From positions 1-64,000 of the forward strand of contig NZ_JAELTP010000010.1 of assembly GCF_016428915.1 (NCBI RefSeq): a stretch of DNA of 64,000 bases. Reading direction: 5' to 3'. The notes beneath the pieces were generated by a model that did not search any database, was not told where the DNA came from, and worked only from the letters and a program-made list of their open reading frames with translations. This document shows, piece after piece, positions 18,314-26,579 of this stretch (positions within the stretch are counted from its first letter, which is position 1; the number at the start of each line of letters is the position of its first letter). The stretch comes from Pandoraea sp. ASV26. GTDB lineage: Bacteria; Pseudomonadota; Gammaproteobacteria; Burkholderiales; Burkholderiaceae. Made by a program: the position numbers and the translations under genes.

Positions 18314-19989
18314 GCGCGATCCTCGTTCAACCTGGCATTGACCGGTGTGTCGGAGGTCTGTGCCGCCGCTGCAACCTGCGCAGCCCGCACGGGCTTTGTC
18401 TTCAGCTTCGGCTTGTGCCGGGCGGTGCGTATGGCCAGCCATGCGTGAAGGGCCGCCAGCGCCCACACCATCAGATCGACGCCGACATACACCCAATCGC
18501 CCGCCGCCACACTGTGCCAAAGCCCACGCGAGGTGGTGAGCGCATTAAGCAACGGCAGCAATGTCAGCAACGCCGTGGCGATCCACAGCAGTTCGATCCA
18601 CGCCCGTCTGGCCGGACGCCCCAGCGCATACAACAGCGTGGCAGCCCACACCCCATAGAACAGGTCGACCTCCGTGGCGCTGCGTCCTGCTGCGTCCGCC
18701 GGAATCAGACGGTTAGCCCACAGGAACGCGGTCATGGCCACCGACAGCCCCGCGATCGCAGCGATGTTCAGCCGCTCGACGACATGAAAGCCGAAGTGCG
18801 GCCGCGCCGGATCGGGGAGTTGGCTACGCCGTTTCACGGTCCACATCACCAGCCCGGTGCCGACCATCGCCGTGCCGCCCAGACTCACGAGGAAGTAGAG
18901 CCAGCGCAGATGCAGGTCGCTGAAGCGTCCGAGGTGCAACGCGTACATGACGCCGCGCGTCTCGGCGGCAGCCCCCACGTTGTCCTTCACGTCGAGCAGT
19001 TCGCCGGTCGTGCCGTTGAACAGCAGGTACTGCGGACTCATCGACACGCGTGTGGCTTCGCCGCGCGTCACGGCCACGCGGGCAGCGGCGTCGCCGGGGT
19101 TCGTGATGCTCACGCGTCCCACGTCGTTGGCCCCCCAGCGAGCTTGCGCCTGTCGCACCATCGCGTCGATCGAGGCGAGCGGCGCCTTGTCTCCGGTGGC
19201 CTTGATCGGCGGCGGGAACGCGCTGAGTTGCGCACTCATCTGCGCGCGCTCGGCCGGTGTCTTGACCGCCACCTGCGCGCCCCACGGCATATACATGGCC
19301 ATGAGGGTGACGAGGCCGGTGTAAGTAATCATCAGGTGGAAGGGCAGGCCGAAGACCGAGAGCGCGTTGTGCGCGTCGAGCCACGAGCGTTGTCCCTTGC
19401 CCCAACGGAAGGTGAAGAAGTCGATGAAAATCTTCTTGTGTGTGATCACGCCACTGATGATCGCCACCAGCATGAACATGGCGCAGAAGCCGGCGAGCCA
19501 GCGTCCCCACAACACCGGTAGCGGATGGAACTGGAAGTGAAAGCGATAGAAGAATTCGCCGCCGAGCGTTTCCCGGGCCTTGAGCCTCTGCCCCGTCGCG
19601 GGATCGAATGTGGCTTCTTCGAACCCGCGACGATTGCCGCCCTTGTTTCCCTTCACGTCTGTTGGCGCGTTGCGCCAGAACACATTGACCACCGGATTGC
19701 GTTCGGTCGGGAGATAGACGCTCCATTGCGGGCTGCCTGCGGCGAGCGTCGTCAACTGGTGGCTGACGTTCTGCGCGACCACGGCCGCATCGGGCAGCAC
19801 CCGCTGATGAGGCACATCGGGGCGCATCCATTGGGAAAGCTCGTCCTTGAAGTAGCTCACCGTGCCCGTAAGGAACATGGCGTACAGCAGCCAGCCGACG
19901 AGCAAGCCGGCCCACGTGTGCAGGTCGGACATCGTCTGACGAATGCCCCGGCCCTGCGGTTTCACGCTTGTGGTGTTGGCAGGTGTCAT
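18310..19989 (-). CDS. PepSY-domain membrane protein (putative ferric-siderophore reductase)
   Basis: A 559-residue inner-membrane protein. The N-terminal helix DLHTWAGLLVGWLLYAMFLT carries the HxxxG signature of PepSY_TM proteins. Periplasmic PepSY loops and three to four more helices follow. Homologues in siderophore operons are thought to reduce iron from siderophores or pass electrons. The start (19989) overlaps the DUF3649 gene by 4 bp. It is part of the Fur-controlled operon that reads from 25336 down to 18035. Confidence 0.85.
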   Translation of the reverse strand: MTPANTTSVKPQGRGIRQTMSDLHTWAGLLVGWLLYAMFLTGTVSYFKDELSQWMRPDVPHQRVLPDAAVVAQNVSHQLTTLAAGSPQWSVYLPTERNPVVNVFWRNAPTDVKGNKGGNRRGFEEATFDPATGQRLKARETLGGEFFYRFHFQFHPLPVLWGRWLAGFCAMFMLVAIISGVITHKKIFIDFFTFRWGKGQRSWLDAHNALSVFGLPFHLMITYTGLVTLMAMYMPWGAQVAVKTPAERAQMSAQLSAFPPPIKATGDKAPLASIDAMVRQAQARWGANDVGRVSITNPGDAAARVAVTRGEATRVSMSPQYLLFNGTTGELLDVKDNVGAAAETRGVMYALHLGRFSDLHLRWLYFLVSLGGTAMVGTGLVMWTVKRRSQLPDPARPHFGFHVVERLNIAAIAGLSVAMTAFLWANRLIPADAAGRSATEVDLFYGVWAATLLYALGRPARRAWIELLWIATALLTLLPLLNALTTSRGLWHSVAAGDWVYVGVDLMVWALAALHAWLAIRTARHKPKLKTKPVRAAQVAAAAQTSDTPVNARLNEDRA

Positions 19990-20297
19990 GCGGCGCCTCC
20001 CGTCACCAGACCCGACGACACTGCCCACGCGACAAGCGCGAGCGGTGCGGCAACGACGAGCAGACCGGCCCAGGCGCGCCATGCGCTGCGCACGGCAAAC
20101 ACCCAGACGACCGCACCGGCATAGATGGCGAAGCTCGCCAGCATGCCGGTGATGACCGCCTGGGACTTGTCCATCGGCAACGCGAGCACGGCAACGCTCG
20201 CGAGGGCGGCAACGACGTAGCCGCCGCCGATGGCCGCAATGATGCGGGAGACGAGCGCGCTGACGTTGAGCCGCGCGGCGCGACGAACCTGAGCCAT
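19986..20297 (-). CDS. DUF3649 membrane protein
   Basis: A 103-residue protein with three hydrophobic segments, of the DUF3649 type often encoded with PepSY and DUF3325 genes next to TonB receptors. VSRIIAAIGGGYVVAALASV and the central SQAVITGMLASFAIYAGAVVW are typical. It overlaps the PepSY gene start and lies 12 bp from DUF4198. It probably forms part of an inner-membrane complex in iron uptake. No catalytic residues are visible. Confidence 0.8.
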   Translation of the reverse strand: MAQVRRAARLNVSALVSRIIAAIGGGYVVAALASVAVLALPMDKSQAVITGMLASFAIYAGAVVWVFAVRSAWRAWAGLLVVAAPLALVAWAVSSGLVTGGAA

Positions 20298-20309
20298 GAT
20301 GCGGGTCGC

Positions 20310-21056
20310 TTACTTGTTGGGCGTGGCGGCCGGACCGGCCGGGAGCGGTTCGATGCCGTCAGCCTGCACGACGGTCGTGGTCGTGACATAGCTCACGCCC
20401 TGGTAACGCTCGGCACCCTTGGCACCGGCGCGCTCCCCCGGCGTCTTGTCCGTGTGACTGACTTCGGCCACATACACGCCCTTCCACGGCATGTCGAACG
20501 TGACGAGACCCTGCGCATCGGTGTGCGCTTCCTTGGCCCAGCCCGACTGGGTGACGAACTGCACCTTCGCCTTGGGCAGCGGCTTGCCCTGGAAGAACAA
20601 CTGGAATTCGCCCGGCTTGCCGGCCGGCACGAGGTCGAGCGTGAGTTGCGGCTTCTGCTTCGAGAAGTCCGTGGCCAGACGCGCCGACGGACGGTACCAG
20701 TTCGTGACTTCCTGTCCGTCGCGCTTGAAGGTGAAGAGCGGGTAACGGGCGTCTTCCGCCACGAGCGCTTCACCGGCGCCGGCCTTGAACGGCAGCGTGA
20801 AGCCATTTGCCGTCTTCGACGCTTCGGCCGTCTTCTCGCCCTGAGCAGAGGTCAACGTGCCCGTGGGCGCAACGAACTTGTCGAGCAGACCCGGCGAGGT
20901 TTCGCGCAGGTTTTCCCCGAACTCGCCAAAGCGGATCACGGCGTTCTGGCCGGCAGCCTGCTCGATCCAGATCTGATGCGCCTGTGCGGTGCCGGTCAGG
21001 GCGATGAGCGCAGCGAACGTGAGTTGCGTCAGTCGGCGGGAGGCAATCTTCTTCAT
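20310..21056 (-). CDS. DUF4198 periplasmic protein
   Basis: A 248-residue protein with a signal peptide (about residues 1-26, ending LTGTAQA) followed by HQIWIEQ, the typical mature start of DUF4198 proteins. The rest is beta-rich. The histidine at the mature N-terminus suggests metal binding, as in periplasmic metal carriers. It lies 84 bp downstream of the TonB receptor on the same strand and is likely co-expressed under iron limitation. The exact ligand is unknown. Confidence 0.8.
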   Translation of the reverse strand: MKKIASRRLTQLTFAALIALTGTAQAHQIWIEQAAGQNAVIRFGEFGENLRETSPGLLDKFVAPTGTLTSAQGEKTAEASKTANGFTLPFKAGAGEALVAEDARYPLFTFKRDGQEVTNWYRPSARLATDFSKQKPQLTLDLVPAGKPGEFQLFFQGKPLPKAKVQFVTQSGWAKEAHTDAQGLVTFDMPWKGVYVAEVSHTDKTPGERAGAKGAERYQGVSYVTTTTVVQADGIEPLPAGPAATPNK

Positions 21057-21140
21057 AGCAGTTTCCTTGCAGAAGTGGCTAGCAGGTTGAAAAGCGGGGT
21101 GAAAATCAGGATGAAAAAACGCGCGGCATATCGGTCTTCC

Positions 21141-23606
21141 TCAGAAGTCGATCTGCGCGGACAACAGGAGCGTGCGCGGTGCGGCCACGGTGACGTAGGT
21201 GCCGCTCATGAGCCAGTAGTTGGAATTGAACAGGTTCTCGATGTTGGCGCGGAACACGACCGACTTGCCTGCGATACGCGTGCGATAACGGGCGCCGATG
21301 TCGTAACGGGTCCACGCGGGCAACTCGAGCGTGTTCGCCGCATTGAATTCCATGCGCGAGGTGTTGATGATGCGGCCGTTGAGCGAAAGCCCCGGCACCC
21401 ACGGCGTGTCCCAGTCGACGCCAAGGTTGAACGCGCGCTTGGGTACGCCGTTGGCATCGTTGCCGTCGTTCGCGCCACCTGCCGTCTTGGTGAGCTTGGC
21501 GTCGTAGAACGTGGCGCTGGCCATGAGGCGCAGACCCTTGATGACTTCGCCATACGCCGACACTTCGAGGCCACGGTTGCGCTGTTCGCCGTCGAAGCTG
21601 TAGAGGTTGGTCGCCGGGTCGGTGATCGCGTTGGGACGCTGCACCTGGAAGACCGAGACCATCGTCGTCACCGGCCCCCAGTCGGCCTTCACGCCCGCTT
21701 CGTACTGCTTGGACTTGTACGGCGGGAATACCTGACCGGCGTTGCGCGCCGTGGCCGGAGCGATGCCGCCGCGCGACAGGCCCGACGTGAAGTTCGCATA
21801 CACCGAGACGTTGTGCAGCGGCTTGACCACGATGCCCGCGAGCGGCGACACGGCGCTTTGGTCGTAGCTCGATGTCAGCGCGCCGTTGGCGGTGTTGAAG
21901 TTGTCGAGCGCCACGCGCTGGTGACGCAACCCCCCGGTGAGCAGCACGCGATCGTTGAAGAACGACAGCGTGTCCGTGACGGCAATGCTCGTCAACGCCG
22001 ATTCGGAAGCCTTTTGGGGTTCGGTGCGCGGTGCATTCACCGCAGGCAATGGGGTCGGGTTATAGAGGTTCGAGAGCACGGATGTCGAACCCGGCACGTA
22101 GGCGTTTCCGGCATCCTGCTCCAGCCGCGAGGCCTGCACCGTGAGCGTGTGGCCGATATCGAACGTCTTGAAGGTGGCGCGTGCGCCCACATCCGCCGTG
22201 CGTGAGCGCGTGTATGAATCGTAGTACGAGTTCGTCACGGTGAAGTTGCCGAGCGCGTCGGCGGGCCCGCTCGGGAAGGTCTGGTAGGCGGAGGCGTAGT
22301 GATAGCCCACGGCGCCCCAGACCGTCACGTTACGCAGCACGTCGTATTCGAGGCGCGTTGTGACCGCCGAGTCGTGCAGATGCAGTTCGCTGCCCGGATA
22401 GAAGTTGCGGTAGCCCGACGGCGCCTCCGGAATGGTCTTGACCGACGACTGGAAGCCGATTTGCGGACGGAAGTTGTCGTCGCCTTCGTGTTGCGTGTAG
22501 GCGTCGAGCGACCAGCGCAGGCGCTGGCCGGTGTAGTCGAGGCCGACGGCGCCGAAGCCGATGCCCTGTTTGCCGTTATCGAGCGTGGTGTTCCCGTCGC
22601 GATACACGCCATTCACCCGCACGCCCCATTGCTGATTCTCGCCAAAGCGCCGGCCGACATCGGCTTCGAGGCCCAGTTGCGACTTGTTCTGGAACGTGGT
22701 CGTCACACGCGTGAGCGGCTCACTCGCGGCGCGCTTGGTCACGACGTTGATCGCGCCGCCGATGCTGCCGCTCGGGCCGATGCCGTTCATCAGCGTGCCC
22801 GGTCCCTTGAGGACCTCTACGCGCTCGACGATGGCGGCGGGCACCCGGCTTGCCGAGGCCATGCCGTAAAGGCCGTTAAGGCCGACGTCGCTACTCGACA
22901 CCGTATAACCGCGAATCTGGAAGTCTTCGCCGAAGCCGCCGCTCGAGGTGAGCATACGCACCGACGACTCGTTGATGACGACATCGGCGAGCGTGCGCGC
23001 CTGTTGGTCGCGCACCATTTGCTCGGTGTAGTTCATCGTGCTGAAGGGCACGTCCATCGCGTCGGCGGAACCCAGCATGCCGAGGCCGCCGCCACGCGCG
23101 ACCTGTCCGCCCGCATAGGCCGGTGGCAGACCGTTGTCATAGGCGGCAGCGGTGACGTTGACCGCCGGCAGCATGACAGCGTTGTCCGTTGCCGTGCCAG
23201 GGGCTGCGGGCTGAATCAGATAGCTGCCATTCGATTGCGGCACCACGTCGACACCGGTGCCTGCCACGAGCGCTTCGAGCCCGTTGCGCGGCGTGTAGGT
23301 GCCCTTCAGGCCATTGCTGTGACGCCCCGCCGTGACTTCGGGCTTGAACGACAGCATGATGCCCGCGTCGCGGCCGAAGCGGCTCAAGGCGTCTTCGAGC
23401 GAACCGGCAGGGATGTCGAAGGCACGGGCACCCGCTGAGGCGGCGCTCTGCGCGTGGGCGGCGAGCGGTGCGAACAGCACTGCGCCGAGCGGGGCGGCGA
23501 GCGCCGTGCCCATTGCAATGCGACCCAATGCGCCGGCCAGCCGCGTGCGGCGATGTACCCAATGTGGTTGGCTTGGCTGGTGTTGCAGCCCCCGGACGTG
23601 ACCCAT
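21141..23606 (-). CDS. TonB-dependent siderophore receptor with STN signalling domain
   Basis: An 821-residue outer-membrane receptor. A long signal sequence ends near AAHAQS (about residue 53). The secretin/TonB N-terminal (STN) domain follows (AFDIPAGSLEDALSRFGRDA), then the plug (SADAMDVPFSTMNYTEQMV to VERVEVLKGPGTLMNG) and the 22-strand barrel ending in phenylalanine (SAQIDF). The STN domain marks a transducer that signals through the FecR and FecI genes just upstream. The start at MGHVRGLQ is chosen because the frame upstream runs through the FecR gene. Confidence 0.92.
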   Translation of the reverse strand: MGHVRGLQHQPSQPHWVHRRTRLAGALGRIAMGTALAAPLGAVLFAPLAAHAQSAASAGARAFDIPAGSLEDALSRFGRDAGIMLSFKPEVTAGRHSNGLKGTYTPRNGLEALVAGTGVDVVPQSNGSYLIQPAAPGTATDNAVMLPAVNVTAAAYDNGLPPAYAGGQVARGGGLGMLGSADAMDVPFSTMNYTEQMVRDQQARTLADVVINESSVRMLTSSGGFGEDFQIRGYTVSSSDVGLNGLYGMASASRVPAAIVERVEVLKGPGTLMNGIGPSGSIGGAINVVTKRAASEPLTRVTTTFQNKSQLGLEADVGRRFGENQQWGVRVNGVYRDGNTTLDNGKQGIGFGAVGLDYTGQRLRWSLDAYTQHEGDDNFRPQIGFQSSVKTIPEAPSGYRNFYPGSELHLHDSAVTTRLEYDVLRNVTVWGAVGYHYASAYQTFPSGPADALGNFTVTNSYYDSYTRSRTADVGARATFKTFDIGHTLTVQASRLEQDAGNAYVPGSTSVLSNLYNPTPLPAVNAPRTEPQKASESALTSIAVTDTLSFFNDRVLLTGGLRHQRVALDNFNTANGALTSSYDQSAVSPLAGIVVKPLHNVSVYANFTSGLSRGGIAPATARNAGQVFPPYKSKQYEAGVKADWGPVTTMVSVFQVQRPNAITDPATNLYSFDGEQRNRGLEVSAYGEVIKGLRLMASATFYDAKLTKTAGGANDGNDANGVPKRAFNLGVDWDTPWVPGLSLNGRIINTSRMEFNAANTLELPAWTRYDIGARYRTRIAGKSVVFRANIENLFNSNYWLMSGTYVTVAAPRTLLLSAQIDF

Positions 23607-23697
23607 GATCTGACCTTTCGTGTGGAAGAGGAGTGGTAGTGCTCGTCCTCCATGACCCGCGAAAAATCGAAACGGATCACCTTCTGAAAAAAATTTT

Positions 23698-23756
23698 CGA
23701 TTGCACCGATTGCGTCGATTGCGCCGGCTAATGTCGATCGATGCGTCGATCGATGC
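23698..23756. repeat. Short tandem repeats between fecR and the receptor gene
   Basis: Three 9-bp units (CGATTGCAC, CGATTGCGT, CGATTGCGC) at 23698-23724 are followed by two copies of the 12-mer GTCGATCGATGC at 23733-23756. They lie just past the fecR stop, in the spacer to the receptor gene. Confidence 0.8.
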
Positions 23757-23769
23757 CATCGACGCCGAA

Positions 23770-24789
23770 TCACGCCGGTACCAGCCGGATTTCGCGGGCG
23801 CCCCAGAACCGTGTGACCGACTCGGTTCGCACGGCCAGCGTGGTGCCGAGCGTGTCGAGCACCTTGCCCACGTCGTCGAGCGGAAACGTGCCCGACACGC
23901 GCAAGTTCGCAACGCTGGCATCACACGAGAGCGACGCATTGCTGTAACGCGCCAGCTCGGCGACGAAATCGGCGAGCCGCATGCTGCGCGCCACGATGAA
24001 GCCTTCGGCCCATGCGGCGTCGCCCGCCGGGGCGTCGCTCGGATCGGAAATGCTGTGCGCCGTGTAGCTGGCATGCATGCCGGTGCGCAGGATCAGCGAC
24101 TGCGCCGGTCTCGCCCGGGGACGAATCTCCACCGCGCCCTGATAGACGCTCACATGCGTGCCGTCGTCGAATTGCCTCACCGTATAGCGCGTGCCGAGCG
24201 CACGCGCGGTGCCCTGCGAGGTTTCGACGAGAAACGGCCGGGGCGGCGTATGCGTGTCCGGTGCCGTCGTAATCAGCACCTCGCCCGCCATCAACCTGAC
24301 GCGCCGCTCGTCCTCGCGATAGGCGATATCGACCGCGCTGTCGGTGTTGAGCACCAGTTGCGTGCCGTCGGCGAGGTGCAGCGTGCGTCGTTCACCCACG
24401 GCCGTGCGAACGTCTGCCGACCAGCGTCGCCAAGGCGATGCGTGCCACACGCCCCATGTACCGCTGCCCGCGAAGAGAAGCACGGCAAGCGTTTTCACGG
24501 CGCGGCGGCGCTGTTTCGACGCGGGCGGCGCCAACGCCGCCTGCGCGATCCCGGCTTCGACGGGCGAGGCGAGTGGCGCGAGCTTGCCTTTGACGGACTC
24601 GATGCGCTGCCAGGCCCGTTCATGATCGGGATGCGCTTCGCGCCATTGCCGCCATTCGGCGATGAGTTGCGGCGGGACGTCGTCGCTCTGCAACTCGATG
24701 AGCCACTCGACCGCGCGCTCGGCCACCTCCGCAGGTACGGTGGCGGCATCGGCGGTGGCGTCGTACCAGGTCGAGCGAATGGCGGGCAT
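23770..24789 (-). CDS. fecR: FecR-type anti-sigma factor / sigma regulator
   Basis: A 339-residue signal transducer. The cytosolic N-terminus (AVEWLIELQSDDVPPQLIAEW to HPDHERAWQRIE, the DUF4880 type) binds the sigma factor. One membrane helix lies near residue 97-115 (KTLAVLLFAGSGTWGVW), and the periplasmic FecR domain includes RTLHLADGTQLVLNTDSAV. The C-terminal part (VSGTFPLDDVGKVLDTLGTT) is the domain that meets the receptor's STN domain. It starts 28 bp after the sigma gene ends. Confidence 0.92.
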   Translation of the reverse strand: MPAIRSTWYDATADAATVPAEVAERAVEWLIELQSDDVPPQLIAEWRQWREAHPDHERAWQRIESVKGKLAPLASPVEAGIAQAALAPPASKQRRRAVKTLAVLLFAGSGTWGVWHASPWRRWSADVRTAVGERRTLHLADGTQLVLNTDSAVDIAYREDERRVRLMAGEVLITTAPDTHTPPRPFLVETSQGTARALGTRYTVRQFDDGTHVSVYQGAVEIRPRARPAQSLILRTGMHASYTAHSISDPSDAPAGDAAWAEGFIVARSMRLADFVAELARYSNASLSCDASVANLRVSGTFPLDDVGKVLDTLGTTLAVRTESVTRFWGAREIRLVPA

Positions 24790-24817
24790 GGGATTGTCTG
24801 CGGCGGGCGTTGCGGCG

Positions 24818-25336
24818 TCAGCCGAGGAATGACAGGTCGGCGAAGTAGCAGCGTTGCAACGCCTTGGCCAGGTAGCGCTTGACCGTCGGGACCGAGATGC
24901 CGAGCGTCTGGGCGACCTGGGCGTGCGTCTGTGCGTCGAGCTGCGAATGCAGGAACGCTTGCCGGACGATGCTCGGCAGCCCGTCGAGCAGACGGTCGAG
25001 TTCCAGCAGGGTTTCGAGCATCATCGCGCGCGTCTCGGGCGACCATTCCACCTCGCGTGGTACGTGTGCGAGGGCTTCCAGATAGGCGCGCTCCAGCTTC
25101 TGACGGCGCCAGTGATTGGACACGAGATGCTGCGCGACGGTTGTGAGATACGCGCGAGGCTCGTCGAACGTTGCCGGCACACGATCGCTGCCCAGCAGCC
25201 GAACGAAAGTGTCATGCGCGATGTCCGCCGCCTGCTCGGCACTGCCCAGACGCCGATGCAGCCAACCCTTCAGCCAGGAGTGGTGATGGCTATACAGCAA
25301 CTCGACAGTGGAAGGGAGGGTGCCCGGGGTTTGCAT
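24818..25336 (-). CDS. fecI: FecI-type ECF sigma factor
   Basis: A 172-residue ECF sigma factor of the iron-starvation group. Region 2 is LLYSHHHSWLKGWLHRRLG to AADIAHDTFVRLL, and region 4 is LDAQTHAQVAQTLGISVPTVKRY. With FecR it would turn on the receptor operon when ferric siderophore binds. The ATG at 25336 is used, though a GTG 24 bp upstream in the same frame is possible. A Fur box lies about 95 bp upstream. Confidence 0.9.
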   Translation of the reverse strand: MQTPGTLPSTVELLYSHHHSWLKGWLHRRLGSAEQAADIAHDTFVRLLGSDRVPATFDEPRAYLTTVAQHLVSNHWRRQKLERAYLEALAHVPREVEWSPETRAMMLETLLELDRLLDGLPSIVRQAFLHSQLDAQTHAQVAQTLGISVPTVKRYLAKALQRCYFADLSFLG

Positions 25337-25430
25337 GATCCAGCCTGATGTTCGGTCCACTCACGACGCTCTGGACCAGCGCGAACACTGGTAACGGTCA
25401 TGCAGCAGGTGAAACGAATGCCAATAATTT

Positions 25431-25449
25431 GTTAATGATAATCATTATT
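25431..25449. promoter_or_regulatory. Fur box upstream of fecI
   Basis: GTTAATGATAATCATTATT matches the 19-bp Fur consensus GATAATGATAATCATTATC at 17 of 19 positions, inside a strikingly AT-rich patch. It lies about 95 bp before the fecI start and should repress the iron operon when iron is ample. Confidence 0.85.
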
Positions 25450-25532
25450 AATAACTGATGGGAAATATCCCTGTCAATGCCAAGTGATTTCGCAGGACAC
25501 CGAGATATCAGCATGGCGATGCAACGCGGCAG

Positions 25533-25563
25533 CCGCGCAAGCCCATCCGATGGGCTTGCGCGG
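25533..25563. repeat. 31-nt near-perfect palindrome
   Basis: CCGCGCAAGCCCATC at 25533-25547 is mirrored exactly by GATGGGCTTGCGCGG at 25549-25563 with one base in the centre. It lies in the divergent spacer between the fecI operon and the magnesium locus. No T-run follows on either strand, so it is not a standard intrinsic terminator. Confidence 0.75.
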
Positions 25564-25624
25564 TGATGACGTCCCGAAATTAGTGGGCAAATTCCCATCT
25601 GAGTTGCGGTGCAGCAATTTGTGC

Positions 25625-25654
25625 TTGACGCTGCAATTTGGCCTCAGTTACCAT
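25625..25654 (+). promoter_or_regulatory. Candidate sigma-70 promoter of the magnesium locus
   Basis: TTGACG at 25625-25630 and TACCAT at 25649-25654 are separated by 18 bp. A start near 25661 would give a leader of about 300 nt before the MgtC-like gene. Confidence 0.4.
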
Positions 25655-25699
25655 CCGCCTGTTTTCAATTCAAGGGGTTGTCCGTGAATTCCGATGCCA

Positions 25700-25910
25700 G
25701 TAGTAGTCGACCGTTGATCGACTGATTGCCTGAGGATCCACAGTCATTCCCTGTGCCGCGTCCTCATGCAGGATGCGGTGTCTGGCGCCAATACACGCTC
25801 TTGCCGAGCGTCATCTCTCCGGCGCGATTCCCGCAGAAATTCCACCGTTGAGCCCGTGATGGGCGTTGTCGTCTTGCGCATGCCGTTGGCATCGCAACGG
25901 CACGCGCACG
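25700..25910 (+). ncRNA. Structured 5' leader (candidate cis-regulatory RNA)
   Basis: A series of hairpins lies before the MgtC-like gene: GTCGA/TCGAC (25706-25722), CACAG/CTGTG (25739-25755), CCGCGTCCT/AGGATGCGG with a 5-nt loop (25756-25778), and TGCCGTTG/CAACGGCA with a 6-nt loop (25881-25902), which extends through a mismatch into GCGC/GCGC. No coding frame in this stretch looks real. I could not match it to a known riboswitch. A role in Mg2+ sensing is an inference from the downstream genes. Confidence 0.4.
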
Positions 25911-25967
25911 AGCCGACCGTTCATGCCGTGTGCGGCAAGGACGATTCGCAGCCATGCGAGGGAAGTC

Positions 25968-26318
25968 ATGCGAGCTTTTCAAACGTTTCAGGCTTTTCAG
26001 AGCCAACCGACGCGCACCACCTCGGTGTCGCGCCTGACCATCGTCTGCCTGGCCGATGCCCTGGGGGCATTGCGCAAGCAGATGTTCATCGATCTCACCG
26101 CACTCGGGCTTCGCGCCACGCACGTCAGCATCACGCGCTGGAGCGATCGTGACGAGGCCTCTGCCACCGTCACGCTCGACTGCCCGCGCGGTTCGTGCGC
26201 GTCGCTCACGTCGCTCGTCATGCGTTTGTCCGGCGAGCACAGCGTGCGCCGCGTGACCTGGTCCGACGTCGATGCCTCCCGCCGCGCTTCCGCCGGCCCG
26301 ATGCCCGCGCACGCGTAG
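25968..26318 (+). CDS. Stand-alone MgtC-type C-terminal (ACT-like) domain protein
   Basis: A 116-residue soluble protein with GAGGGAA in front of its ATG. Residues about 19-100 (SRLTIVCLADALGALRKQMF, then LRATHVSITRWSDRDEASAT, ending HSVRRVTWSDVD) form a beta-alpha-beta pattern like the cytosolic C-terminal domain of MgtC/SapB proteins, which resembles ACT domains. The membrane part of MgtC is absent. It precedes an mgtA gene in the same direction, so a role in Mg2+ homeostasis is likely. The assignment rests on pattern and context only. Confidence 0.6.
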   Translation: MRAFQTFQAFQSQPTRTTSVSRLTIVCLADALGALRKQMFIDLTALGLRATHVSITRWSDRDEASATVTLDCPRGSCASLTSLVMRLSGEHSVRRVTWSDVDASRRASAGPMPAHA

Positions 26319-26408
26319 TGCGGTTCCGATGACCGATTGACCGTTCCCCTGCCGAGCCGGGCGGTAACGCTTGCCGGTGTGCCGAACCAACAACCTGAGG
26401 AGTCCGAT

Positions 26409-26579
26409 ATGGAAGATGGAAGTAGCCGAATGAGGCCCGTCGGAGCCATGCGCATGGCGCAAGGACTTCCGGCGGGCGATCCGATGCCAGACCCAAGAAT
26501 TTTCGTTATTACCGACCGCGCGCCGCGCGGCGCGGCTGGGTGCGTTCGCGCTTTTTTCCGGAGACATGACATCCGGTAG
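26409..26579 (+). CDS. Putative mgtL-like leader peptide (56 aa)
   Basis: A short ORF with a strong ribosome site (GAGGAG, 7 nt before ATG) lies between the MgtC-like gene and mgtA. It carries the acidic/proline run GDPMPDPR at codons 23-30. E. coli and Salmonella MgtL begin MEPDPTP, where the same type of run makes ribosomes slow or fall off when Mg2+ is low. Downstream codons run into a GC-rich hairpin and a T6 tract. It ends 56 bp before mgtA. A regulatory role is inferred; it could also simply be a small protein. Confidence 0.5.
   Translation: MEDGSSRMRPVGAMRMAQGLPAGDPMPDPRIFVITDRAPRGAAGCVRAFFRRHDIR
26516..26557 (+). promoter_or_regulatory. Attenuator-like hairpins and T6 tract before mgtA
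   Basis: GCGCC-GCGC-GGCGC at 26520-26533 can form one stem. GCGCG at 26530-26534 can instead pair with CGCGC at 26547-26551, which is followed at once by six T (26552-26557). The two stems share bases 26530-26533 and so exclude each other, as expected for an antiterminator/terminator switch. Both lie inside the leader ORF. Confidence 0.5.

Noticed and set aside
19968-22205. A 745-codon plus-strand open frame
   Set aside because: It lies antisense to the iron operon, has an arginine/histidine-rich composition with no motif, and is explained by high GC in the opposite strand of real genes.
25661-25960. A yybP-ykoY or M-box riboswitch
   Set aside because: I looked for the conserved core sequences and could not place them; the hairpins do not follow either consensus.
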